Assembly (NCBI GenBank): GCA_005893185.1
Contig: VBOS01000474.1
Coordinates: forward strand, 1 to 9,446
Length of the DNA stretch: 9,446 nucleotides
Direction: 5' to 3'
Origin: Candidatus Eiseniibacteriota bacterium
Lineage (GTDB): Bacteria > Eisenbacteria > RBG-16-71-46
Shown here: positions 1 through 6,381 of the stretch, piece by piece
How the letters are laid out: each line of letters opens with the position of its first letter
Numbering within the stretch: the first letter of the stretch is position 1
The notes under the pieces: generated by a model
Databases searched by the model: none
Told to the model about the DNA's origin: nothing
Seen by the model: the letters and a program-made list of their open reading frames with translations, nothing else
Program-made: the position numbers and the translations under genes

Positions 1-174
1 GTTCGTGTCATCTCCCACCTCGACGCGGTCGGAGTCCCCGCGCACCACGGTGTTGAACCACACGCTGGAGCGCGCCCCGAGCGTGACGTCGCCGACCACA
101 ACTGCGCCGGGGGCCACGAACGCCGTGAGATGGAACTTGAGCCGCGCCGGCCAGTTCCGATCCCGATCGCTCAC
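1..174 (-). CDS. Gamma-carbonic-anhydrase-type hexapeptide-repeat protein (N-terminal part, cut by window edge)
   Basis: Reading the minus strand from a GTG at 174 gives 58 residues without a stop up to the window edge. The text includes 'APGAVVVGDVTLGARSSVWF' followed by NTVVRGDSDRVEVGDDTN. This matches the opening coils of the left-handed beta-helix of the gamma-carbonic anhydrase/YrdA/PaaY family: the 'V.GDV.LG..SSVWF..V.RGD...I.IG..TN' pattern is typical. The C-terminal two thirds, including the zinc-binding histidines, lie outside the window, so catalytic competence cannot be judged. The GTG start overlaps the TGA stop of the upstream metallo-hydrolase gene by 4 nt (GTGA), which fixes the start and suggests translational coupling. 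Many members of this family have no proven carbonic anhydrase activity. Confidence 0.88.
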   Translation of the reverse strand, partial: MSDRDRNWPARLKFHLTAFVAPGAVVVGDVTLGARSSVWFNTVVRGDSDRVEVGDDTN

Positions 175-815
175 GCGAGCCTCGCGTTCTCGCCGACGAA
201 GGGGTTGTGCATGCGCTCCTCGCCGATCGTGGTCTCGGGCCCGTGCCCGGGATGGACCTGCACCGCGTCGCCGAGCACGAACAGCCGCTCACGGATCGCG
301 CGCTCCAGCTCCTCGAAGGAACCGCCGGGCAGATCGGTGCGGCCGATCGAGCCTAAGAACAGCGTGTCGCCGCTGATCAGCCAGCGGCCGTGCCGGAAAC
401 ACACGCCACCCGGCGAATGCCCGGGCGTGTGGATGACCTCGATGGCTTCGCCCGCGAGCGCGATCGACTGCCGGTCCGCGAGATCGTGCGCGTCATCGGG
501 CGGCTCGGCGGGCGGGAAGTCGAAGGCCGCGCCCTGCTCCGCGAGGTGATCGAGCAGCGGGCGGTCGGCCGGGTGGAGATAGTAGTCGCCTCCGCACGCC
601 TGCTGGATCGCGCGCATCCCGGCAACATGGTCGTAGTGGGCGTGGGTGTTGAGCAGCAGGCGCACGACCAGCTTGCGGCGCGCGATCGTCTCGAGCACCG
701 CCTCGGGACCGAAACCGACGTCGACCACCGCCGTCTCGCGCGTTCCTTCGTGCACGACGAGATAGGTGTTGTTGTCGAGCGGGCCGAGGTGCAGGGCGTG
801 GATCGCGAGCGTCAT
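171..815 (-). CDS. Metallo-beta-lactamase-fold hydrolase, glyoxalase II-like
   Basis: A 214-residue cytosolic protein of the MBL fold, close in pattern to the short GloB/YcbL-type thioester hydrolases. Metal ligands are visible in order: 'THAHYDH' at about residues 57-63 (H58, H60, D62, H63), H133 in 'TPGHSPGG', D150 in 'SGDTLF', and H191 in 'HPGHGPETTIG'. 'GSIGRTDLPGGS' after the SGD motif is also typical. This is the expected length for the group; full glyoxalase II adds a C-terminal substrate domain that is absent here, so hydrolysis of S-lactoylglutathione itself is uncertain. An in-frame GTG at 866 would add 17 unconserved residues. The ATG at 815 is preferred because the family opening 'NNTYLV' follows it directly and a GGAG lies 6 nt upstream. 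Its stop overlaps the next gene's start. Confidence 0.93.
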   Translation of the reverse strand: MTLAIHALHLGPLDNNTYLVVHEGTRETAVVDVGFGPEAVLETIARRKLVVRLLLNTHAHYDHVAGMRAIQQACGGDYYLHPADRPLLDHLAEQGAAFDFPPAEPPDDAHDLADRQSIALAGEAIEVIHTPGHSPGGVCFRHGRWLISGDTLFLGSIGRTDLPGGSFEELERAIRERLFVLGDAVQVHPGHGPETTIGEERMHNPFVGENARLA

Positions 816-816
816 C

Positions 817-838
817 GCCGGCTCCGATCCGAGCCGGC
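817..838 (-). promoter_or_regulatory. Perfect 8-bp hairpin covering the ribosome-binding site of the MBL hydrolase gene
   Basis: Arms GCCGGCTC (817-824) and GAGCCGGC (831-838) are perfect inverted repeats with a 6-nt loop. On the minus-strand transcript the 3' arm contains most of the GGAG Shine-Dalgarno sequence (822-825) and ends one base before the ATG at 815. If it folds, the site would be sequestered, limiting translation unless opened by ribosomes or another factor. It could instead act as a processing or terminator-like hairpin after the kinase gene, but no T-run follows it. The repeat is seen directly; the function is inferred. Confidence 0.5.
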
Positions 839-894
839 CGCCCGCACGGGGCGCGCGCCCGAGCACGGGCGGTGCGAGGCCTCGAAGCGCGGCA

Positions 895-1377
895 TCAGCG
901 CTTGTAGCCGATCTTGCGCAGGAACTCGCGCCGCTGGGCGCGGGCCGCTTCGTCCTCCACCCCGCGCGGCGAGAAGCCGTCCACCACGCCGACCATCCCG
1001 CGACCCTGCTCGGTGCCAGCCACCAGAGCCTGCACCGGGTTGGCGGTCGCGCAGAAGACGCGCGCGACCTCCGGGCACAGCTTGACCGCGTTCAGGAGGT
1101 TGATCGGGTATGCGGACCGCAAGAGGAGGAAGAACGTGTGTCCGGCGGCCACCCGCCCGGCGTTCGCAGCAGCGGCCTCCACCAGCTCCGGGTCGTTGCC
1201 TTCGGTGCGGATCAAGCACGGTCCGGAGGCCTCGCAGAAGGCGAGCCCGAAGCGTGCGCCCGGCACGGTGGTGACGACGATCTCGGCGAGGTCTTCCACG
1301 GTCTTGATGAAGTGCGCCTGCCCCGCGATCAGGTTGCTGTCGGCGGGAAGCTGAAGCGCAACGGCGCTCAGATCCAT
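895..1377 (-). CDS. Adenosine-specific kinase family protein
   Basis: A 160-residue protein that matches the adenosine-specific kinase family (Pfam Adenosine_kin, first characterised in a hyperthermophilic archaeon) along its whole length. Diagnostic stretches are 'GQAHFIKTVEDL' (19-30), 'FGLAFCEASG' (43-52), 'AGHTFF' (78-83), 'YPINLLNAVK' (90-99), 'FCATANPV' (108-115), 'TEQGRGMVGVVDG' (122-134) and a terminal 'LRKIGYK'. Family members are described as phosphorylating adenosine, although most are annotated only by similarity. There is no signal peptide, so it should be cytosolic. The ATG at 1377 is preceded by a purine-rich GAGGAG. The gene sits 83 nt downstream of the Omp85-like gene and 79 nt upstream of the MBL gene, with a hairpin in each gap, so it may be transcribed with them but is not tightly coupled. 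No functional link to Tol-Pal is evident. Confidence 0.93.
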   Translation of the reverse strand: MDLSAVALQLPADSNLIAGQAHFIKTVEDLAEIVVTTVPGARFGLAFCEASGPCLIRTEGNDPELVEAAAANAGRVAAGHTFFLLLRSAYPINLLNAVKLCPEVARVFCATANPVQALVAGTEQGRGMVGVVDGFSPRGVEDEAARAQRREFLRKIGYKR

Positions 1378-1436
1378 GCTGGAGCTCTCCTCGGCGGCAC
1401 GCTACGGACGCCCGTGCCCCGGCGTCAAGCGCTGCC

Positions 1437-1462
1437 GAGCCGGGCTGGAGCGGACCCGGCTC
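1437..1462 (-). terminator. Inverted repeat at the 3' end of the Omp85-like gene (terminator-like, no T-run)
   Basis: GAGCCGGG (1437-1444) and CCCGGCTC (1455-1462) form a perfect 8-bp stem with a 10-nt loop. It starts inside the stop codon of the Omp85-like gene (1461-1463). On the minus strand no T-run follows, so it is not a textbook intrinsic terminator. It could protect the 3' end of the Tol-Pal mRNA, pause polymerase, or be a processing site. The stem resembles the hairpin at 817-838 (shared GAGCCGG). Confidence 0.4.
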
Positions 1463-3125
1463 AAAACGCCTGGCTCGAGCCGAACGTGAACACCGGCTGG
1501 CGCTCCCCATGGCGCGTGGGACTGATCGGCCATGCGACGTCGAACCGGATCACGGGACCGAGGGCGCTGCGGGGCGTGGCGAAGCGCGCGCCGAAACCGG
1601 CGGCGTTGAACCAATCCGTGCCGACAGCACCCGGGCCCCAGGCGCGCGCCGCGTCGTAGAACACCGCCGCCCCCAGCGAGATCAGGTCCCAGCGGTTGCG
1701 GACCAGGATCCAGCGCTGCTCGGCGTTCAGTCTCACCAGCTCGGTCCCCGCCAGCGCCTGCACCGAATAAGCGCGCAGGCCGTTCAGGCCGCCCACCACC
1801 ACCTGGAAGTCGCGCGGCACCTCGGTGCCACCCATGCCGAACGCCGAGAGCACGAGGACGTGTCCCGGCCGCCACTTGTGATTCCAGCGCGCGTCCAGCC
1901 GGCGGATCACCTCGAGCGGCCCCCGACGCAGGCGCATGGAGATCGAGGCCCGCACGTTGCCGAAGTCGGAGGAGGTGGCGGTCCCGGTCTCGGCGTCCAG
2001 CCGGGCGTAGCCCTCGTTGGCCGTGCTGCCGAACGCCTCGGGCGAGTAGCCGAGCTTGAGCGCGGCGCCGTTGCCGACGTCGAAGTCCTCCTTGCGCCCC
2101 ATGCGATCGATGTCCTCGCGCACGATGAAGTGCGGATGCCAGATCCGAACCTGGCCCGCCAGACGGCGGATCTGCAGATCCTCGTCGCCGCCCGCGAAGT
2201 CGGGCGGCGCGCCCGGCGTGAGCCGCGTGGGGCCGAGGTGGCGGTCCTGCTGGTACAAGGAGCCGATGGCGCGCACGATCGTATGGTCGCGTTCCCAACC
2301 GCGCCCACCCCACAGCTCGGACTCGTGGTTCCGCACGTCGAGCGTCGCGACCTCCGCGCCGCCTTGGAACAGGCTCGCCTCGTAGGTCGAGCGGTGCCAG
2401 AACAGGCCCGAGCCCCACCGGGCCTCCTCCGCGTAGAACGGCAGGGCCACGTCGAACAGGTCGGATGAGCCGGCCGTTCCCGAGGCCGCGCTGTAGCGGA
2501 GCTGGAGCCGCGTGCCCAGAACCGCCGGATCGTGATACGTGAGGTTGCGCGTGATTCCGGTTGCGTCCTCGTGATAGATGAACGCGAGCGTCTTGCCCAG
2601 GCCCAGCAGGTTGCGCTCGCTGAGGCCAACGGTTTCGTACAGGACGCCGCCGCCGCGCTCGAGGTTGAGAACAGGCGATGTGGTCCAGGCGTCGCGGGTC
2701 TCGACCGTGACCAGCACCGAGTCGCCCACGCGCCGCGCCTCCAGACGCCGCGGCTCGAGGTAGTCGAGCGTGCGCAGGGCGCGGGCGGTTTCCTCGCCGC
2801 GCTGCTCCCGCCACGGCTCGCCCGGAGCGAAGAGCAGCTGCTGGCGAATCGTACGGTCGCGCGTCCGGATGTGGAGCAGGTTGGCGAGCCGGTAGAAGCT
2901 GGAGAACGGATCCCCCGGCGCGGGATCGAAGATGTCCCGCACCCGGATGTCGATGCGCGCGATCGTACGTCCCTCGGGACTCGCGGCCGAATCCCGCACC
3001 GCCGGCGCTCCGGCCTCGGCAGGAGATTCCGCCCCCGCGGCCATGGCCGCCGGAGCGGCGAGCAGGACGATGCCGGCGAGCGCGCCGAGGGCGTCAGCGC
3101 TTGCGCGACGCGCCCAGGCGATCAC
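1461..3125 (-). CDS. Omp85/BamA-TamA family outer-membrane beta-barrel protein with one POTRA-like domain
   Basis: A 554-residue predicted outer-membrane protein. Residues 1-30 form a signal peptide with an Ala-rich hydrophobic core and an 'AMAAGA' cleavage region. Residues about 53-145 look like a single POTRA domain (beta start 'TIARIDIRVRDIF', helical middle, ending 'SVLVTVETRD'). The rest alternates short beta strands and loops, as in a 16-strand barrel. Omp85 marks are 'GGLNGLRAY' at 445-453, a variant of the VRGY/F loop-6 motif, then 'LNAEQRW' (467-472), 'FYDAARAWG', and a terminal phenylalanine (SSQAF). BamA itself usually has five POTRAs, so this is not a canonical BamA. The GTG start overlaps the end of cpoB by 32 nt and gives a good signal peptide; an AGGGGAGG lies somewhat far upstream. 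Its place at the end of the Tol-Pal operon suggests a role in outer-membrane biogenesis, but the substrate is unknown. Confidence 0.86.
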   Translation of the reverse strand: MIAWARRASADALGALAGIVLLAAPAAMAAGAESPAEAGAPAVRDSAASPEGRTIARIDIRVRDIFDPAPGDPFSSFYRLANLLHIRTRDRTIRQQLLFAPGEPWREQRGEETARALRTLDYLEPRRLEARRVGDSVLVTVETRDAWTTSPVLNLERGGGVLYETVGLSERNLLGLGKTLAFIYHEDATGITRNLTYHDPAVLGTRLQLRYSAASGTAGSSDLFDVALPFYAEEARWGSGLFWHRSTYEASLFQGGAEVATLDVRNHESELWGGRGWERDHTIVRAIGSLYQQDRHLGPTRLTPGAPPDFAGGDEDLQIRRLAGQVRIWHPHFIVREDIDRMGRKEDFDVGNGAALKLGYSPEAFGSTANEGYARLDAETGTATSSDFGNVRASISMRLRRGPLEVIRRLDARWNHKWRPGHVLVLSAFGMGGTEVPRDFQVVVGGLNGLRAYSVQALAGTELVRLNAEQRWILVRNRWDLISLGAAVFYDAARAWGPGAVGTDWFNAAGFGARFATPRSALGPVIRFDVAWPISPTRHGERQPVFTFGSSQAF

Positions 3126-3924
3126 GGGCCAGCTGGGCCTCCCCTGAGAGCGGGTACCGCTTGATGAGGTCGTTGAGCGTCTTCTTGGCCTCCGCGGTCT
3201 GCTTCAGCTTCTCCCGGCTCAGCGCCAGCTTGTACAGGGCGGCCGGGACGCGGTCCCCGGCGGGGTATGTGCCTTCGACCAGGCCGTACTCCGTGGCGGC
3301 GCTGTCGAACATGGACTGCGCGAAGAAGCACTCTCCGACACCGTACTGCGCGTTGTCGGCGAGGTCGCTGGTCGGAAAGCGCTGCACGAAGTCGCGGAAC
3401 CCGCGCAGCGCCATCGAGTACCTGCCCTGCGTCAGGTCCTGCGCCGCTTCCTCGTAGAGCTGGTTGGCATCGGGCCCGGCGGGCTGTGCGGACGGCGCCG
3501 GTCGCTGCGCGGCCTGCTGGACGCGCCCCATCACCTCGTCGAGCTTGCTCTCGAGCCGGCCCATCTGCCCGTACAGGTCCGAGGTCGAGCTTCCACTCGA
3601 GGCGCGGGTGCTGAGCAGGAGGTCGCGCTGGCTGACGATCTCGCTCCGGATCTGGCCGAGCACCGCGTAGGCGATCGAATCGCGAACCGTGAGCGTATCC
3701 ACCTGGGTTCGCAGGCTGTCGAGCCCGGACTTGAGCAGCACCATCTCGGGCGCATAGCAGCCGCCGACCGGGACGGCGAGCGCCGCGACCGTGAGCGCAG
3801 CCAGCGTACGCCGATTCCACTCGATCCGAGCCCCGGCCGCAGCGCCGGAGGCAACGGGCGCCGGGCGCCCGGCGGCGCTCGCGCACCCCCGGGCCCCTTT
3901 GCGCTCCGCAGGACTACCGCACAT
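3094..3924 (-). CDS. cpoB: CpoB/YbgF-like Tol-Pal system TPR lipoprotein
   Basis: About 276 residues if started at the ATG at 3924, which overlaps the pal stop (TGATG). CpoB is periplasmic and links Tol-Pal to peptidoglycan synthesis at division. The layout fits: an N-terminal hydrophobic helix ending in a lipobox 'VPVGGC' (Cys about residue 56), a heptad-like region rich in Leu, Arg and Asp (about 61-140) likely to form a coiled coil, an Ala/Pro/Gln linker, then TPR repeats from about 152 to 270 ('QLYEEAAQDLTQGRYSMA', 'FPTSDLADNAQYGVGECF', 'ALYKLALSREKLKQ', 'LIKRYPLSGEAQLARDRL'). The roughly 35 residues before the hydrophobic helix are unusually long for a lipoprotein signal peptide. No ATG, GTG or TTG lies closer in frame, and a GTG at 3963 would make it longer still. 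Coli-type CpoB is not normally lipidated; lipidated forms exist in other phyla. Confidence 0.87.
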   Translation of the reverse strand: MCGSPAERKGARGCASAAGRPAPVASGAAAGARIEWNRRTLAALTVAALAVPVGGCYAPEMVLLKSGLDSLRTQVDTLTVRDSIAYAVLGQIRSEIVSQRDLLLSTRASSGSSTSDLYGQMGRLESKLDEVMGRVQQAAQRPAPSAQPAGPDANQLYEEAAQDLTQGRYSMALRGFRDFVQRFPTSDLADNAQYGVGECFFAQSMFDSAATEYGLVEGTYPAGDRVPAALYKLALSREKLKQTAEAKKTLNDLIKRYPLSGEAQLARDRLGASRKR

Positions 3925-4409
3925 CACCGCGTGACGAGGTGTGCGCGCCGGTTCTGCTGCCACGCGCTCTCGTCGTGGCCCTCCGCGAACGGGCGCTCCT
4001 TGCCGTAGGAGATGGTCTGGATGCGGGACGCGTCAATCCCGGCCGCGACCAGGTAGTCGCGCGCCGCCTGCGCCCGCTTCTCCCCCAGCGCCTGGTTGTA
4101 CTCCACGGTGCCGCGCTCGTCGCAGTGGCCCTCGATCGTGACGTGGACGTCGCCGTTTTCGCGCAGCACCCGGGCGTCGTGACCGAGCACGGAGCGCGCG
4201 TCGTCACGCAGCTTGTAGGAGTCGAAGTCGAAGAAGGCCGGCTCGAACTCCACCTTGGTCGGCTCCGGCGCGGGCGGCGGCGGCGGCGGAGTCGGCGGCG
4301 GAGCGGGCGGCGTCGGCGGAGCCTCCTTGGCCTTCTTCGCGCAGCTCGCGGCAAAGCCGGCAATCAGTGCCAGAGAGAGAACTGCGCTCCATCGGGTCAG
4401 CGGCTTCAT
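3924..4409 (-). CDS. pal: Peptidoglycan-associated lipoprotein Pal
   Basis: A 161-residue outer-membrane lipoprotein that anchors the outer membrane to peptidoglycan and is the target of TolB. Residues 1-23 form a lipoprotein signal with lipobox 'GFAASC' (Cys23). A Pro-rich linker spans about 31-50. The OmpA-like domain follows: 'FFDFDSYKLRDDA' (59-71), 'TIEGHCDERGTVEYNQALGE' (91-110), 'ISYGKERPF' (133-141) and 'NRRAHLV' (153-159). These match the peptidoglycan-binding core of Pal closely, including the DERG and NRR positions involved in diaminopimelate binding. Length is normal. The ATG overlaps the tolB stop (ATGA), and a strong GAGGAGG sits 6 nt upstream inside the tolB coding end, so pal can probably be translated strongly in its own right. 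A clear, typical member. Confidence 0.96.
   Translation of the reverse strand: MKPLTRWSAVLSLALIAGFAASCAKKAKEAPPTPPAPPPTPPPPPPAPEPTKVEFEPAFFDFDSYKLRDDARSVLGHDARVLRENGDVHVTIEGHCDERGTVEYNQALGEKRAQAARDYLVAAGIDASRIQTISYGKERPFAEGHDESAWQQNRRAHLVTR
4263..4321. repeat. Low-complexity GGC/GGA tract encoding the Pal proline-rich linker
   Basis: The plus strand here is a run of imperfect GGCGGC/GGCGGA units; on the coding (minus) strand these are CCG/CCC/GCC codons for the Pro/Ala linker of Pal (about residues 31-50). The tract is prone to replication slippage, so linker length may vary between strains. The G-rich strand could also form non-B structures. No function beyond the linker is implied. Confidence 0.6.
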
Positions 4410-5725
4410 CGTGTTCCTCCTCGTTTTGCGTCGTCCAGATTGAGATTGACTGCCGAGCCTGCGCCGGGCAGGCGCGGAGACCAGGCGGGAGACTGCGCCC
4501 GCAGGCCCCCTAAGTCCAGCCGCCGCGGGGAACGGTCATCCAGGTCCGTCACGTAGAGCCCGGGGATGCTGTCGCGGTTCGATGCGAACAGCAGATGCCT
4601 CCCGTCGGGCGACCAGCGCGGGTTCTCGTTGCTCCCGCCGCTCACAGCGAGCCGGAGGCCCGAGCCGTCCGGCCGGCACAGGTAGATGTCGAAGCCGGCG
4701 CCGGTGCGGGCCACGAAGGCGATGCGATCGCCCCGCGGCGACCACGCCGGGGAGTCCGTGTACTCGACATCGTAGGTGAGCCTGCGCACGTTACCACCTT
4801 CGCGGTCCATCACGTAAACCTGCGGCGTGCCGGTGCGGTCGGATGTGAAAGCGATCTCGCGGCCGGTCGGCGACCAGCACGGGGACGTGTCGATCGAAGG
4901 GGAATCGGTGAGCCGCCGGGGCGAGCCGCCGCGGGCGTCGAGCATGTAGACCTCGGGATTCCCGTCCTGGCTCAGCGTGCACAGGATTTCCCGCCCGTCG
5001 GGCGAGTAGCTCGGGCATGTGTTCAGCCCGGGGCGCCCCGAGATCAAGTACTCGCGGCCGCCCTCGGATGAGATCACGTACAGCTGCGGCCCGGTGCCAC
5101 CGCGGTACGACGTGAAGAGCATGAGGGAGCCCGCCGGGGACCAGGCCGGCGAGAGCACGAGCGACTGGTCCGCTGTGAGCGGGCGCAGGCGGGCGCCGTC
5201 GAGATCCATCACGTACAGCTCCTTCACCTTCCCCTGCCCCCCGACGAAAGCAATGCGGGTCTGCGCAACGCCCGCCTCGCCTGTGAACTGCAGCACGACG
5301 TCGTCGGCGAAGCGGTGCACAAGCGAACGCCAGTCGGACTGCGGTCCGCGGTACTCGCGCACCAGGATCGGGCGCCGCGCCGGGACGTCGCGCACCTCGC
5401 CGGTCAGCTTCACCTGGTTCCCCGAGACCGACCACTGCCCGCCCACCGTGGCCTGGATGTCGAACGGCTGCTGGCCGGGCACCCATGCCCGCGTCAGGGA
5501 GAACACCGCCGAGCTCTCGAGGTCGCTCGCCAGCACCTCCTCGGCCGTGACGCTCATGGCGTGCGCCGCCTTGTCGCCCTTGGGCTCGAGCCATTCGCAG
5601 TGGATGCGGATGCGCCGGCCTCCGGAGGAAATGTCGATCCGCACGTCGCTCGGGCTCTGGCCTTCGGTCTTCGCCAGAGCGATCAGCGAGAGCAGGACCG
5701 TGCCGCACAGGATTCGCCGGATCAT
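4406..5725 (-). CDS. tolB: Tol-Pal system periplasmic beta-propeller protein TolB
   Basis: A 439-residue periplasmic protein that connects Pal with the inner-membrane Tol complex. It has a signal peptide (about 1-23, 'ILCGTVLLSLIALAKTEGQ'), a TolB N-terminal alpha/beta domain (about 25-150, starting 'DVRIDISSGG') and then the junction 'AQTRIAFVGGQGKVKELYV' (154-172), which closely follows the TolB consensus. Six PD40/WD40-like blades follow, each with an 'SP.WSP.G..I.F.S.R.G' core: 'LSPAWSPAGSLMLFTSYRGG', 'CPSYSPDGREILCT', 'SPCWSPTGREIAFTSDRTG', 'SPAWSPRGDRIAFVARTG', 'NPRWSPDGRHLLFASNRD' and a final 'SPAWSP'. Length is normal. The ATG overlaps the stop of the TonB-like gene (ATGA) without an obvious Shine-Dalgarno, pointing to translational coupling. 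The C-terminal codons double as the ribosome-binding site for pal. Confidence 0.96.
   Translation of the reverse strand: MIRRILCGTVLLSLIALAKTEGQSPSDVRIDISSGGRRIRIHCEWLEPKGDKAAHAMSVTAEEVLASDLESSAVFSLTRAWVPGQQPFDIQATVGGQWSVSGNQVKLTGEVRDVPARRPILVREYRGPQSDWRSLVHRFADDVVLQFTGEAGVAQTRIAFVGGQGKVKELYVMDLDGARLRPLTADQSLVLSPAWSPAGSLMLFTSYRGGTGPQLYVISSEGGREYLISGRPGLNTCPSYSPDGREILCTLSQDGNPEVYMLDARGGSPRRLTDSPSIDTSPCWSPTGREIAFTSDRTGTPQVYVMDREGGNVRRLTYDVEYTDSPAWSPRGDRIAFVARTGAGFDIYLCRPDGSGLRLAVSGGSNENPRWSPDGRHLLFASNRDSIPGLYVTDLDDRSPRRLDLGGLRAQSPAWSPRLPGAGSAVNLNLDDAKRGGTR
4416..4422 (-). promoter_or_regulatory. Strong Shine-Dalgarno for pal inside the tolB 3' end
   Basis: GAGGAGG on the minus strand, 6 nt before the pal ATG at 4409, within the codons for the last residues of TolB (KRGGTR). 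It is the strongest ribosome-binding site in the operon, which agrees with the known need for far more Pal than other Tol proteins. Confidence 0.75.
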
Positions 5726-6381
5726 GGCGCCGCGTACTCGAATCCGAAGTGGACGCCGAGATCCGCGCCGGTGAAGCCGAGGGGCAGCGGCGGCATCGGC
5801 GTGGACAGCAGAACCGCGCGCAGCGCCGAGCGGTCGAAGAAGTCCACGCCGCTCGCGGTCTCAAGCGCAGCTTCTCCCACCTCTCCCCCCCGCTCGATCC
5901 GGAAGTGGACGACGGCCCGCACCGGCTGGCCCCGCAGCACGAGTCCGACGGGCGGCGACCAGTTCTCGGCGACACGGTTGCGAACCAGCAGCAGGTAGTA
6001 CGTGAACTCGAAGTTGCCGGCGTCCACCGCGACCTCGCCGGTCAGGCCTCGGGGGCCGGCCGGCGCAGCCGGCAGCACGGTCGTGGTCGGCTCCGGTTCC
6101 GGCTCCTTCTTGGGATGCTGCTTCTCGATCTCCTGCTTGCGCGGCGTGAGCGGCGCGATCTTGACGCCGGTCTCGTCGGTCGGCTTCAGCGTCTCGCCGC
6201 GCGGCTCGTGCTCCCTCTTCTCGGGCGGCGGCGGCGCAGCCACCTCCGAGGGCGGCGCGATCAGCGCCACCTGCACGACCTCCGGCCCCGGCACGAGGCG
6301 CGGGGCGCCGGTCCCGATCGCGAACAGGAGCGCCATCACGACCGAGTGGATCGTGAACGATGCGATCGCAGCTGTGCGCAT
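5722..6381 (-). CDS. TonB/TolA-like energy-transducing protein
   Basis: A 219-residue protein in the tolA position. One N-terminal membrane helix (about 5-24, 'AIASFTIHSVVMALLFAIG') anchors it to the inner membrane, with the SH-containing helix face typical of TonB/TolA. A Pro/Glu/Lys-rich linker spans about 30-110 and would cross the periplasm. A compact TonB-type C-terminal domain lies at about 124-217, with 'YYLLLVRNRVAENWSPPVG', 'RAVVHFRIERGGEVGEAALE', 'SGVDFFDRSALRAV' and 'PMPPLPLGF'. The C-terminal domain is more TonB-like than coli TolA-like, as is usual outside Proteobacteria; its place between tolR and tolB argues that it serves as TolA. The ATG at 6381 overlaps the tolR stop (TGATG); a GTG directly before it (6384) is an equal alternative. 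Its own stop overlaps tolB. Confidence 0.9.
   Translation of the reverse strand: MRTAAIASFTIHSVVMALLFAIGTGAPRLVPGPEVVQVALIAPPSEVAAPPPPEKREHEPRGETLKPTDETGVKIAPLTPRKQEIEKQHPKKEPEPEPTTTVLPAAPAGPRGLTGEVAVDAGNFEFTYYLLLVRNRVAENWSPPVGLVLRGQPVRAVVHFRIERGGEVGEAALETASGVDFFDRSALRAVLLSTPMPPLPLGFTGADLGVHFGFEYAAP

Noticed and set aside
816..866. Upstream GTG start (866) for the MBL hydrolase
   Set aside because: It adds 17 residues unlike the family and would run through the hairpin at 817-838; the ATG at 815 has a spaced GGAG and is directly followed by the family core.
1402..2814. 470-codon minus-strand open frame overlapping the Omp85-like gene
   Set aside because: Shadow frame: Arg/Gly/Pro/Ala-rich text without family motifs, while the overlapping frame has a signal peptide, POTRA-like domain and Omp85 barrel motifs.
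4791..5975. 394-codon minus-strand open frame over tolB and the TonB-like gene
   Set aside because: Arg/Pro-rich shadow of tolB, which has clear blade repeats in its own frame.
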